Of a DNA stretch of 64,000 nt, positions 14,492 to 27,213 are shown in pieces. This DNA comes from Callaeas wilsoni. Its lineage: Eukaryota; Chordata; Aves; Passeriformes; Callaeidae. The stretch lies in contig VWPU01000926.1 in NCBI GenBank assembly GCA_013398955.1, positions 248,001-312,000 of the forward strand, read 5' to 3'. Each line of letters starts with the position of its first letter. Positions within the stretch are counted from its first letter, which is position 1. The notes under the pieces are model-generated. The model was not told the DNA's origin. It ran no database searches and saw nothing but the letters and a program-made list of their open reading frames with translations. The translations under genes and the position numbers were made by a program.

Positions 14492-14568
14492 GCTTTTCTT
14501 GCAAACATTTCAACTAAACACTTTCAATGCAATGTCAGTTAGAAATTAGTTTAGCCTTTGAGACTTAC

Positions 14569-14644
14569 CATCAATCCGACTAACAAGTTCTTCCAACACC
14601 TTCACTTTCTTCTGGATTCCTGGCTGTGCAAACGTGTAGTTATC
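14569..14644 (-). CDS. TBC1D22A: TBC1D22A internal coding exon: DNYTFAQPGIQ and coiled helix
   Basis: An exon of 76 nt entering in phase 0 after acceptor ctctttag and leaving in phase 1 at donor gtaagtct. It encodes DNYTFAQPGIQKKVKVLEEL then VSRID, with the last G completing a Glu codon in the following exon. The DNYTFAQPGIQ segment and the amphipathic helix after it are nearly invariant in TBC1D22 proteins. The reading frame runs cleanly from the previous exon (LLDGIQ|DNYTF). It is too short to be found as an ATG-started open frame and was recognised from the protein sequence and its consensus splice sites. An unusually CpG-dense patch lies 78-186 nt downstream of its donor, in the following intron. 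Confidence 0.95.
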
Positions 14645-17600
14645 CTAAAGAGGAGACCACATACAAGCATTAGTTGCAGAAAAGCAGGAAAGGTTTCTTT
14701 TCTTTCAATTACTTTTCTAAATCCATGTATTCTTCTCTGTTTCCTTATGGTGTTTCTGTTTTGTGTCTACATTTCCTAGATCTGCTTCTACAGTAAAATA
14801 GTAAATCCTCACACTGTACAGTCCTGTGAGTCCCCACCTCTATCAGTATATTTTGTATAGCTATTCCTGCATCAATTGCTCTCTACTTGCTAATCTAGAC
14901 AAGTTACTTTATTGCAGAAATCCAAGTAGCTTTAAAAGGCCCTCATCTTACATGCCAAAATGTGCCAAACTAGAGATTTTTAAGGTGATTTTTTTTCCTC
15001 ATAAATTTACAATTCGACAAATAATGTAGGAAATATGAAAATTCGTCCTATAATCAGAGACAGGGAAAGAATTTGATCTGTAGAAGTACAGAGTAATAAC
15101 TTCAAGCAGCATAAGAAATCAAAAGTCTGTTTTAATGTACTCATAACTGTTCTGAAACCAAGATTACAGTTAATATCATGAATCAAAATTTAACACACAA
15201 GCTATGTAGCTAAAAGGGCATTATATTTGCATATATTTCTTTGAATGAATTAACTCTAAATGGATTTTTAATTTGTGGATTGCAGCTTTATAATATAAAC
15301 TTGAGTTTGAAATAACGAGAGCAAGAAAGATATCTCTGCTTGAAACTCATAGTGATCGATCTTTTTAAATAATGATATTATTTAAATATACAGCAATGTT
15401 TCTGAATATTTAATTGACAATCCCTCCATTCAGCTCATTTTGTTACAATGGTCTTCCTGTGGTTCTTGAGAGATTCAAGAAAATAAAATCATACATATAT
15501 ATTTTAAAAGAAAGTTGCTATGTAGAATTTTTTTTTTGTGCAACCACCACATACATAGAAAATCAGAGTAAAGGATGTTTTGCCTCAATTGCTACAGTTT
15601 AAATAATTCCTTTATCAATTGGAGCTGAGTAATCCCAAAAATTACCCTCAAAATTTTTTCACTTACATGGAAATATTAATTTTTCTTGACTTTATTTCAA
15701 ATTTTAACTTGGTCTTAGAGTAAAAGAGATGATTATCAATTCATTTTTATGCATCCTGATATGCTTTTCTATTTAAAATCAAAAAAAGTCTTATTGACTC
15801 TCCTGACTATATTTACATGGAGTTTAAGTTTTATTTGACTTAGGAAATTGAACTGCAATTTAATCTTCAAATTCTGTAAAACTACTATAAAGTGTGAAGC
15901 CTAAAAGCTCACCAGGAAAAATGATATACTAATAATTCTGTAAATTAAAGTACATCAGCCAACCAGTAATTTACAGTATCAAAAAGTTTACTGTATGCTC
16001 TGATCACTGGTAACTGATCACAGCAGTAGCTATTTTTAAAATTATAGCAAAATTTTCTACTAGTCTAGCAGTAGCCCTTTCACAGTAACTAATATTAGAA
16101 CTCAGTGTATAAACCAAAACAGTATGGATGAGGAAGCAAGAACAATTCTCTGAATTTTTTAATTTTCCACAGGAATCACCAAGTAAAACAGGCAACAATT
16201 TCACCCAGTTGACATTATTTCACAAACAGAACATGAGCATCCTTTGTGATGCAATAAAGCACCAAAACAGAAAGAATGGAAAGACTCACACAGAACTCAG
16301 TCTATTATAATCTCATTTTGGAGAGAAAGAAACTATCCCCTGCACTGGAACACTGCCTTTTATACAAGTCTGACACACACCTGTATTAGTCATGGACACT
16401 ATCCAGGACACAGCATCTTTAGGAAATCATAATCACTTTCTTTACAGAACATACTCTAACAACGAAAACTGCAGTCACTTTCCCACCCCCCCCAAATGCT
16501 TATATACTGTTCTACTTATTTATTTAAACAAAGTTAACCGGTGTTTCTAGAAGTAGGACTGCACTCAAAGTACAGCAACATGGTATTTAATTATTTCCTC
16601 TGTAACAGATCCTCTATACAAGAATGTTCCTGTATTTAACACTGAAAGTCAACACAAATTTAAAACACTAGTGCTTCGACCATTAGTCTCTCCCCAGGTA
16701 GTGCAACTCTTGACTGTGATCTATGAATCTGAAACTGCTTTCTTTCTCAAGGCCTAATTTACTCCTTACACACCTGGAAACGCAACCCAAAACTGCCATC
16801 TTGATTTGAAAACAGGTATATTTGCTTTTCACTACATCTGATCTTTTGTCTACTTATTTTTCTGTTCATTACTTCGGCTGCAAATGAACACAGCTGGGGA
16901 TCACTCTTCTACTTGTGCTGACTCACCTGAACTGGAAAGATCGTTATTGGCTCCCCTAGACCTCTCTTCTAATTAAACTGAGTTGTACATGTCCCCCCCT
17001 TTGACACTTGTAGTTGACTTTCTGGAGTTTGTGAAACTGTGAGAAGGGCTTTGGAAACATCAAGGGTATTCTGTTACCCACTATTCTTGCTCCTTTCGTA
17101 TTCATAGGTGAATGAAAAATAGTAAAACAGAAAAGAAAAAAACACGCCGAACTCACAAAATTCATTAATTATTCCTCAGGGCTGTTGAGCCAAGACAATC
17201 CTTTTCTCTATTACTTATGACTATTTCAGAGTTTATCTTTTGCTCATTAGTGATGCTCAAAGTTTCAAATGAGGAAATATAACAAAAATTTTCAGGATGA
17301 AAAGAAGGAGTTCACGTAAAATATCTGTTATTTCTAAACACTTTTCTTGACACTTTCTGGTAAGCATTCACATATGACAAAGTATGTATACATCAGAATC
17401 CATGATAAACATAAAAATTCATGCACTGGTGTGCAATATCTAAATTCCTTGATGTTCTGCTCAGATAGCTTCCAACACACTTTCAGTGAACTATGCTAAC
17501 CTACTTCACAGCTGAATGGTTATATTATCCACTTCAGACTGACACATAATTAGTTTCACCTTACCATACAGAAGGTTAGGACTTTATAATGTCACAAGAG

Positions 17601-19949
17601 ATCAAAACTTGCTTCAGCTTCAAATCTCTGTGTTAGTAGTCTGTACTTATTCTGTAGAAGCTGGTATAACCACTCTACTTCCCTGCACCTACAATTAGGT
17701 CTGGCAGGATTTCTCAAAACCTAGCTGTTTTAATTTAAAACAAAATACTAAAATTATAGACGTCAGTAAACATTTTTAAAAGTACTAAGTAATTCCTCAC
17801 TTTTTTTAAGGGTAGAGAAATTCTAAATGGAAGAAACTTGGAAAAATGCTCATAACAAATTTAACTTGGGACTGTGCTCCCAGAGAGGCAGGGGGGAGAG
17901 GGAGACGGACTTCACTGGCACTAGCTGAAGAAAATCCCCAAACTTTTTCTTTAAATACGTAATGATGGGATAATGTTAAGAGAAGAAGCAGCAAGCTGAA
18001 GAGGAATGGAAAACAATCTTTCATGTCATCATGAAGGAGAATCAGAGCCAGCCAAACCGAAAAAAAACCCACTGTTAGCAATTTGACAAAATGGCTGCAG
18101 CCAAGCAGAGGCGTAGGCACAATGCTTCTCATCTTTTCAGGTCACACACACTGTTCACCAACAATGTACTGAAGAAAATATCAGAAACATTTATAGAAGC
18201 AAATGCAAAGTTTTGACACAAAGTGTTCATGTGTTGTTCGCTCATTTTAACAAGGTTTCATCAATGAGATCAGAGCAGACAGCAGATACACTACGCAATC
18301 CACATACATCATATGTACATATAGACTTGGATGCCTATTTTCTCTACCAATGCACATTTAAGAATTCCTATGCATCAGTTTAGTACATTCAAGTATAGTA
18401 TCACATGAACAAATGACAACTGAAAGAAAAAGGGTTTTCTTATCCTCATTATGTCACAAAGAGATTCTCCTGAATTCTTCTTTTTTACTCATTTAAGTAC
18501 TTCATTCACATATTTCTGAATTCTCTAAGCAAACTCCTATTAAAAATCTTGGTTCACCTTGCTCTCAAAGTTATGCAAAAAGATGGGGGCAGGAGGGAGG
18601 GAAGCAGGACACTAGATAATGATAGCCACCAAGTATATTAACACTATCAATGGAAGCACAGCTCACCCAAAATGTTTCTGGAAGATAGAGATTATAATGT
18701 AAATTCACTCCTGAATACAGTTCAGGATGGAGAGAGTGTGCATGCACAAGAACAAACACACAAGTGTGCTGGACTATGCTGTTAGCACAGTTCACAGCAT
18801 GTTCCATAATTACTCCAAGACACTTCCTTTAGAAGAAAAGATCTGTCAACCTTTCTAATTATTAAGCCTGACTTCTGAAAGGGTAAAATTTCCTAAGTAG
18901 TAGGAAAAATATTAACAAAGCATTGCAGCTCAAATTTTTTACATGCAAAACAGTATCTTACTTATTCCTACATAACAGGACAAAAAAACAACATTTTTTT
19001 GTAGGTCCTGATTCTCATGTTAAGAGTAGTATCCACAGAGTCAGAACCAAAGATCCAACCTTCTACTGGTCTGTGTAATCAAACCTCAGTTTTACACAAA
19101 TAGATGTATTATAAATTACAGAAACTGTTAAATTAGCAATGACAAAAGTGCTCAGTGTATATTTTTGGATTACAGCATAGGCCAGACAACAGTTCAAATG
19201 TGGATAAGAGCTAGAAATCATAAATACAAACATGTACAATCCCAAAAGCTGATGCTGAAAATTTTAGGTAGAGCATAAAATATCTTTATGCTGAAGTATA
19301 CTGATAGCACAGTATATTTCATTTACTGATTACAAATAGCTTTGTTGTCTTCCTGAAAATTTTACTCTCAGTGACAGGCTGGAAAACTGCATTATTAGCC
19401 TCCAAGGGGACACAGGCTCCTTAAAAGCTTCTGAAGAAACCTGTCCTTAACAAAAACTACAGCCTTCAGGATAAATGCTACTGCTTCCCTCAATTTTCTA
19501 TTACTTGAAGTACCAAACAAAGCTTACTGCTACAAACTTAATATTGGCTACTGGGCCAAACAAAAGAACTACCTTGGCTTTTCCCTTTTAAGAGAAGTCA
19601 ACAGCAAATGACTATAGGGGATAGTAGGAGCACAGCAAGCCCAGAGTGATGGACTTGCAGCATTCTTTCAGTTTCCAGTTTGCAGCACTGAGACTTCCCT
19701 AACTCAGGGTGCTGTCTTCGTAATTAAAGTTGTTTAAAGATTTTTTTCATCAACAACAGTTCAAATTGTTCAGGTTCTAAACCCATGTAAAATGCTTTTC
19801 ATCCTTTGACAAGTAGTCCAGCAGCTTAGTTACTCAATCACTCTTTTTTTCTAAGAATATCACTCAGCAGCATTACAAGATACTATCTAGGTCTTGCATC
19901 AGTTGAGATGGAAAGCAACTACTCCCTATTCACCTTCTTCATGCAGCTC

Positions 19950-20330
19950 ATCATTTTAAAAACTTATATTACATTCCTCCACTTAGTCAAACCATCCAAG
20001 CTGGAGAACATAATCCATCACCCAGAAACTGTTCCATACCTTTGATCACACTTATCTTGTTCCCTGGTTTTTTTTTTTAAAATTCCAAGCCATCTTTTTT
20101 AAAATGGGATGGACAAAAGGGATTAGAACAGCTTACAGCATATTGAGCACAAGCTCATTTTCAGTTTTAAAAGTAGCAAAGTGATGTTTTCTCTCAAGGA
20201 CTACTTACATAAGCCCTTCTCTTCCCTATGTGGTAACAAGCAGTGCTTCTACCATGGGTGCTTAGCTTTTATATGAACTTCTGGTAAAAGGACTTTTTCA
20301 CAATGCACTTTGGAAATAAAATTAAACCAT
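19950..20330 (-). repeat. possible ancient CR1-like LINE relic
   Basis: The stretch contains a series of words that recall the reverse complement of old CR1/L3-type elements shared among amniotes, for example the block around 20085-20150 (aaaatgggatggacaaaagg, then agaacagcttacagcatat). Similarity is weak and judged by eye, and orientation is inferred. It may be unique sequence. Confidence 0.35.
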
Positions 20331-22233
20331 TCAATTGTTCACAGGCTCACTGATTCCTTCCAAAAGCTGTTAGATTTCTTCTGCTTTACAGGAGCTACAG
20401 AAAATTTTAAATAATACAAGGTTTTATCTTTAAAGCATTAATTCTGCTTATTTTACACTTTCTCCAAACTTCCCTGATGCAGGTGTCTGTGCTCTCCTTA
20501 ATCCCTTTCAAATAATTTTCAAAATCTAATGTCATATCTACTCTATTCCATTCCACACAATACCAGAGCAGTTTTGAGTATTGGCTTTCTTGCTTACCCA
20601 GTACTAGAGTCTGTAATAGGAGGAAATCACAGATATGTATTAAACAGAGCAGACTTAGCAATTGACTCTGAAATTCTTACTAGGCATCCATGCACAGTAC
20701 CCTAGTGATGCATTCAATCTTTTCCAGCTGATTGGGAGGAATATAAGTTCTCCAGTGATGAAGCAAGTACTAGAAACCTCTTGAATTGAGAAAGGTAAGT
20801 AAAATTAAGAAAAAACTTCTAAACTCTTGCTCTTCTTTGAATTTTCTTGTCCTTCAATAGAAGTTTAAAACACCATAAAACAGTATTTGCTCCAACAGAT
20901 TATTAAGAGACATAAATCAGACATCTGAGCATAAAGACAGAAAGGATTATGGATAGAATTACCTATTGTGGAGAGGCTTATGTTCCAGAAGAGTTGAGTC
21001 TCATATATGACATGCAGATAAAGTAAGAAAAATACCATTTAGGGGCATCATTTGATAAGTGATTACTAAAAATGGTGAAGTTGTCCATTTCTCATTAGAA
21101 GAAAAGCCATTCTAGAACCCTGAATGGGCACAGCTGCCTGTCCTAATTGCAGAGCCTATTTCTCATGAAATTTCTCATGTTTATGACTTTCCAGAAAGCT
21201 GTTATTTTAGTGTTTTAGAGCACAATTCTTATCAAACAAACCACTGTTTGTCCTTGCAATAGTCATACCTTCAAGAAAAAATACCACCATGTCTTATCCC
21301 ATTCTTAGACCTGGACAAGACATTAGCTTATACTGAACAACCTGGATTTCTGGAAATAACTAAACAGTTAATACCATACAGAGGTTCTAACTCATAGAGG
21401 GAGGGACAGCCATGCAGCATGAACATGCAGTTGAAACACTGAAGAGAATAATGTGCAGAAATAACTGCTGCCAGCATTTCAGACAACCCCTGACAGGGCT
21501 TCCACATTTGTAAAGCAATCATTTCTGACTGGCATTAAGATCTGTTTATACAGAAATTGGAGCACGACTGCAGTACTGCCTTTCAGTATCAGCTATGCAA
21601 TGTTAGTGGAGACTCTTTAGACAGCCTCTCAGATAGTTATATCATATATCCCATTTTCCCTGAATACACTACATTTGCCATGCTATGTTCAGCTGAAGAA
21701 GGCAGGATGAAAGACTATTTTCTCCATTTAGCTAAGCTTACCAGAAGTGCAGGGCTAGTACATGCCCAGAAATCCTAGACAATCTATCACTGCATTTGCA
21801 CAGGTAGATCCTGCAGCCTGATACAGAAACCTGAGCCTTGCATGAAAGCACATAAGCAGCAGACAGAGGGTTCTCATGAAAAGAGAAAGGTAGTAGACAG
21901 ACATAGACGCTTAAAGTACATATTCCTTTTATCTTTTTATCTTGGCTAACAAACTCATACACACAGAAAACAGATCTGCAATCCAGCATAGTCCTTAACT
22001 AACCACTCAAGTGAATTGCAGACAAAACTAAGAAACTTGTCTTGCAGGAGTTCAGTGAAAAGGTACAAGGAAAGCCATATTTGACCTATTTTTCCTTTAA
22101 AATAAACCTCAGGAAGGTCCTGTGAAGAATTTTCAGAAGAGTTATTTCTGCACATACTTTTCAACATTTGAAATGCATGTTCATGTTATCAATTGGATCC
22201 AGCAGACCTCTGAAAGGCTTTCGAAGCACCATT

Positions 22234-22253
22234 CCATCCGTCCATCCATCCAT
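22234..22253. repeat. short (CCAT)n tandem with one variant unit
   Basis: Five four-base units, ccat ccgt ccat ccat ccat, with the second altered. Intronic simple repeat. Confidence 0.88.
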
Positions 22254-23085
22254 AATCCGGACTTTAGGCTAGCATACAACCAGGTTAGCAACAACTTTCC
22301 ATAACTCAAGAGCAAGAAAGATCTCTGCAGCATTCCCTTTGAAGGTCATACATCTTACTATTTTATCAGCCATAGAAATAGCTAATATGTACCTCAGCAC
22401 ACTCCAGTCCCTGGATATGAATTATCTCACTTTTATTTTAAAATTACCAGGCCTTGATAAATAATTATATTAATATTTTAGTGCTATTTTTAATACATCT
22501 GGTTAGATCATTATGCAATGCATGTATTTCCCCTTTGGTTATTTTATTACCAGTATACTTGAACTTAAAATGAAAAGTTATACTCTATTTTATACATGAA
22601 CATTACATTTTCAGGTGGCACAGATCAATGTGAACTTTTTACTTGAATGTTAACAAGACACTATTGAGGAAAGTGTTATAAAGGACAATTTAGTAATAAA
22701 AAAAAAGTTAATAATCTGGATATATGGGAATGTCTACTTAATTACATGGAAAAAATACTCATGGGATAATTCTAGTTTTCCCAAATGAACAGCCACAGAT
22801 GAAAATACAAAAACGCTCATTCATCATCTACAGTTTAGAAGTATTCTAAAGACAACCAGCTTTATCACACACACGGAAGATGTATTTTGCATACGGCCAC
22901 ACACACCTCAGAAGCAGGTTTCTATAAATCAGCATAAATCGGCACATCTCGCAAGAATACAGGCTGGAGGTGAGTTCTGTAGAAAAGGACCTGAAATTTC
23001 AGCAGGCAGAATGCTCAGACTGAGTCACTGGTAAGCCCTGGCAGCAAAGCCAGCCAGCAGACTCCTGGCACAGCAGACGGAGGGA

Positions 23086-23335
23086 AATTATTAACCCCAC
23101 TCAGCAGCCATTGCGAAATCACAGAGGCTGGCAGGAACCTCTGGAGGCCATCTAAGTCCAAGCACTGCCCAAAGCCGAGTCACCTGGAGCAAGCTGCCCA
23201 AGGCCATCTGGACTCTGGTTTTGAACCTCCAGGATGAGGATTCTACAACCTCTCTGACCAAACAGTTCCAGAGTTCAATCTTTACCATGTAGATTTTCCT
23301 TTGAATGTTTAAAAATAATTTCTTGTATTTCAAGA
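23086..23335 (-). mobile_element. CR1 LINE 3' fragment, minus orientation (left half of an inverted pair)
   Basis: A minus-oriented CR1 3' region. The plus strand shows ctggaggccatctaagtcc, then gcaagctgcccaaggccat, with gattctacaacctctctgac further on. These are the complement of the CR1 C-terminal coding end and 3' region. It abuts a plus-oriented CR1 that starts near 23336. Confidence 0.82.
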
Positions 23336-23815
23336 CCACATCTAAAATACCACATCCAGTTTTAGGGACCCTGATACAAGAAAAAGGTAATAAACTTCAG
23401 AATAAACTGAAGCAAGAGCAGAAGGTCACCAAGATGCTCAGAGATACGGAGCACATGCTCATTGAGAGGCTGGGGAAACTGGGCTTGTTCAGCCTGAAGA
23501 ATAGAAAGCTCCAGAAGCACCTAGTCACAGCCTGATAAAACTCATGTTATCAAGATGATAAACTTCCATTTTTAATAGTGGTGCACAGTGGGAAGATAAG
23601 AGACAAGTAGCATAAACAAAAAATGTTCCATCTGGCTATTGGGGAGAAACGTCAACATAAAGACAAGGAAGCACTGGAATAGGTTAACCCCCAGAGACTG
23701 TGATGTCTCTATGTTTGGAGGGTTCAAGACCCAACTGGACAAAGCCTTGAGAAACTCAATCTGACCTCAGAGCTGGCCCTACATTGAGCAGAATTATCCT
23801 ATATTCTTATGATTT
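23336..23815 (+). mobile_element. CR1 LINE 3' fragment, plus orientation (right half of an inverted pair)
   Basis: Plus-oriented CR1. The words cacatccagttttagggacc, ctggggaaactgggcttgttc and ggagggttcaagacccaactgg correspond in order to the ORF2 C-terminus. It ends near tattcttatgattttag, a worn CR1 tail. It is degenerate, with stops and indels. Confidence 0.82.
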
Positions 23816-25030
23816 TAGAAGCTCTCATTTGTTCTCCTGAAATAAATAAGAAGCTATTGCAGTGAGGCATAGTCTTTCTGGGATAAAAACTAAAGAAAAA
23901 ATTTAAAGCACAGACTCATGAAGCATTGAAAAGGAAAACCATTACATACACAATCATCCAAAATTGACTGCTATAAGACAGCTACAGATTTCAAGATTAA
24001 ATTATATTTTAGAGAGATAAAATTATATTAAAAAGTCCTACTATTTGTTAGATCAATTTTTAAAACTTTAATCAAACAGTGATATGACACATGCGCAGTC
24101 ACTTAGAAGCCTAAACTTAGAGATAACCAACAGAGAAAGAATATGCAAAGTAATCTAAGAACAAGAAATAGATTAAATTATCATGCAAGATCAGATATTA
24201 ACTACTGGAAAAGTTCTGCAAAACCCTCTAGCTGGAGCCAAAAACATACTTGCATAGGAACCTCCAGATGACAAAAAAATAGCACAGAAAAATCTGCTAA
24301 AGAGACAGATGATTTGAACAAGTTTTTATTTCTTCTCTCAACTGAGAACTGTATGCATGTCAGGAAGTGACTGTCCTGCTGCCCAATGCCCACTCCTGTT
24401 CTTTATTGCACAGGTCTCTGTGCTTTAAAGATCCATTCTTATATTAAAAATACACAGAGTCACATTAGATACATAAGGGAAGGAGGTAAGACAAGTGAGG
24501 AATGAAGAAATAATAGATACCATGTGTGGTAAAACTCGAGCAAGAAATGCATGTGTCTTAATAACACCTTTGACAATTCTAGAATCAAGAAAATGAGACC
24601 ATCTGGACGGATTGGAAAAATAAATGAGTTTTCTGTTAAGAATAATAAAGGAGTACAAATACAATCATACACTCATTCTTCCATTACACTCTTCTGCACT
24701 GAAAAGACAAAAAAGTGTGTTAATATCTAGCTCATATTAGCCAAAAACTTCACAAGATGACCCTAACTGTTATCAAAGTGCACTCTTTAAACTTATCCAG
24801 TACTGGTAGGGCAACATGAAATGGAAGCTTATATTGACAAATAAATTAATGGAAATACTCTGCAGAGATTCTTTGATTGCAGTTACCACATGTCACACAT
24901 CCCTGTACAGTTTATTCAGACATCTCAGACAAAACCATCACGTAGATCACATAGGAGTCTTCTATGCCATATTTCCAGAGAAAAATGATTGTGCATTCAG
25001 AATGCCAGTCAGCCAGAACTATAGCATCAC

Positions 25031-25685
25031 ACAATGAACCCACCGGGAATCTTTAAAGTTCATCTAGTCCAAACCTCCTGCTGTGGGCAGGGACAGCTTC
25101 AGATCGATCAGGCTGTTTAAAGCCACATCAGTCCTGACCTTGAACATTTCCAGGAAGAGGACATCCACAACTTCTTTGGGCTCTCTCATCATAGAAAATG
25201 TATTCCTTATGTCCAATCTAAATCTACTCTCAGTTTGAAATGTTGCCCCTTGTCCTATCATTACAGGCCCTGGCAAAAAGTCTCTCTCCAGATTTCTTAA
25301 AAGCTCCCTTTCAGTTAGGTTACAGTAACACCTCCCCAGAGCCTTCTCCAGGCTGAACAGCTTCAATCTTCTCAGCCTTTCCTCATAGGAGAGATGCTCC
25401 AGCCTTCTGATCACCTTTGTGGCCCTCCTCTGGATGCATTCCAACAGGTCCATGTCTGTCCTGTGCTGGGGATCCCCCAAATAGCTGCAGCACCCCAAGT
25501 GGGGTCTCACAAGAACAGCGCAGAGGGGGAGAATCCCCTCCATCACCTTGCTGCCCACCCCCCTTGCATGCAGCCCGGGACACAGCTGGCTCTCCGGGCT
25601 GCAAGTTGCACATTGCCAGTCATGTCCACCAGCATCCCAAGTCCTTCTCTACAGGGTTAGCTCTTCCAAACAACTCAGTCTGCAA
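25031..25685 (-). mobile_element. CR1 LINE fragment with a residual ORF2 C-terminal reading frame
   Basis: A minus-oriented CR1. The plus strand begins gaacccaccgggaatcttta and runs through the complement of the 3' end into ORF2. On the minus strand an open stretch at 25558-25064 encodes about 164 residues with the blocks LLECIQRRATKVIRRLEHLS, YEERLRRLKLFSLEKAL and FRLDIRNTFS, typical of the CR1 reverse-transcriptase C-terminus. This is the longest continuous open frame in the window, but it is a transposon remnant: there is no catalytic RT core and no upstream part. It sits inside an intron on the same strand as TBC1D22A. Confidence 0.93.
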
Positions 25686-27103
25686 CCACATGACTGTTTT
25701 ATCTGTTAAGTAAAGCGGTATTATCACAGAAAGTAATCAAAACAGGAGAATGGGAGAAGAAAAACAAGAAACCCTTTTATTTCAGCAGCACTGCAGTTGC
25801 ACTGAATTAACTGTAACATCATTAGTCACACCACTAGCATAATCTTTCAAGCCTGCTTTTGATAGATGAGTGCATCCTTGAATACATCCAACACCATTCC
25901 ATTTATATAACAGCTTAAATTTTCATTGACGCAGTTTAATTCCATTGCAATTAGTTTCCATATTTTGCTTCTAGTACCTGATGGCTCTGTATGAAAACAG
26001 AATTTTAAGGAGAAATTACCTAATCTGTGAACTTCCTTTCCTAAAAAAAAAATAGAGCAACAGGCCAGTGACAACGATGTTCCAGAAGCAGGTAAAACAG
26101 TTGGAGGGTTTGCATTTCTCTACCTGGCTTTCTTCCTTTCCAGTAGGTTTCAAGCTCTTGCTTTTTTTCTTTATAACTTTTCACATATTTTTGCTTTGTG
26201 GTTTAAAATTTAGGAGTTCTGAGAGATTGAAATAAGCAAGCCAGCATTTGTTACAGGAATCAACATGAGAAAATGACTACGCATTTCAAAAATGCTACAC
26301 AAAACATTGAGCTATTTCACCTTTAACCAGGAGAAATACACTTAGAATATCCTCGAAAAAGTTAAAGCCTTCTGTTGTTGACTCAATTTTATAACAGTTT
26401 TGTCAAAAATGAACTCTGTTACAAATTTCAATTCACGATGCACCTTAGCCAATGAAACATTCATATTAAAACATAAGTCACAGGAAAGAATGTTGTAGAT
26501 ACTTCTAATCTTCATAAACTTTTAAGCCCATGAGCATTTACACAAAAATCTACCATTATTAAACTCCAATTTGCTGCATGTAACAGAAAATTATGCCTTC
26601 ATTTATAGCTTTTCCACATAGAAAAAATTCAAACACTCAGTGAAGCAGCATAAGTATCAAGTTTTAAATGTGTCTTTTAAAAATATGAAGATAATTTCAG
26701 GAACTACTAAGACAGCAATCACTTACAGGTTGCTATATTAACAACTTAAAAATTGATAAATACGCCAGTTTTTTACCACCTTGGTGAGATCCCGAGCAAC
26801 CATTCTTCATGCTTGGTGACAGAGTTGCAAAACATGTTTCTAGAACTGGAGGTTTCTGTTCTGCTCTAGAACACCACACCACAAAGAAACATGCAGACAT
26901 TTTGATGACGAGAAGTTGCACGGGTTTTTTTTCCCTTTCCTTTCTTTCCTTTCTATGCCAAACTCACAGTGGATATCTCCAATGGGAAAATCGACTTCTC
27001 CCCTGTTTTTCACAGACGTACTCTTTTTCAACCTTAAAGTAGTTCAAAGCCATGACATTAATCAGTTAACTCCACTACTTACAGACAGGAAAAATCAATT
27101 TAC

Positions 27104-27213
27104 CTGAATGCCATCAAGCAACTTGCTCATGCACCAGTAACTGTCAGCTTCTATGTTCTGCAGCACTTCTTCAGGCAGACTGGAAACATCAAAATTTTCC
27201 ACTTCTTCTTCTT
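27104..27213 (-). CDS. TBC1D22A: TBC1D22A internal coding exon: acidic stretch and NIEADSYWCMSKLLDGIQ
   Basis: An exon of 110 nt, entering in phase 1 and leaving in phase 0. The donor is CAG|gtaaat. The split codon joins G from the preceding exon to AA here, giving Glu, so the junction reads CEYI-EEEEVENFDVSSLPEE, then VLQNIEADSYWCMSKLLDGI and Q. The acidic EEEEVE run is where TBC1D22 paralogues and species differ; the EAD.YWCMSKLLDGIQ helix is highly conserved in the family. VENFDV is, from memory, shared with the B paralogue, but the rest of the protein points to A. The acceptor is followed by four AAG triplets (aaacag|AAGAAGAAGAAG), so slippage to a neighbouring AAG acceptor could drop one Glu without shifting the frame. 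It is bounded upstream by the largest intron in the window (21.3 kb). Confidence 0.95.

Larger units (their letters stand above)
1807..14568 (-). other. TBC1D22A: TBC1D22A intron, 12.8 kb
   Basis: Intron between the exons at 14569-14644 and 1679-1806, with GT-AG ends. It holds three CR1 fragments (about 3355-3960, 5668-6560 and 11893-12800) and a CpG-dense patch at 14383-14491. In the rest (1807-3354, 3961-5667, 6561-11892, 12801-14382) I see only AT-rich unique sequence and short A or T tracts. A possible worn CR1 tail lies near 4974-5010. Confidence 0.9.
14645..27103 (-). other. TBC1D22A: TBC1D22A intron, 12.5 kb
   Basis: Intron between the exons at 27104-27213 and 14569-14644, with GT-AG ends. 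Contents recognised: an old CR1-like relic near 19950-20330, a CCAT-type short tandem at 22234-22253, an inverted pair of CR1 fragments at 23086-23335 and 23336-23815, and a longer CR1 at 25031-25685. The rest shows no exon, RNA gene or repeat that I can name. Confidence 0.9.

Noticed and set aside
25064..25558. A 164-residue minus-strand open frame, the longest in the window, as a possible host gene
   Set aside because: Its sequence blocks are those of the CR1 ORF2 C-terminus, and CR1 3' sequence continues on its downstream side. It is a transposon remnant.
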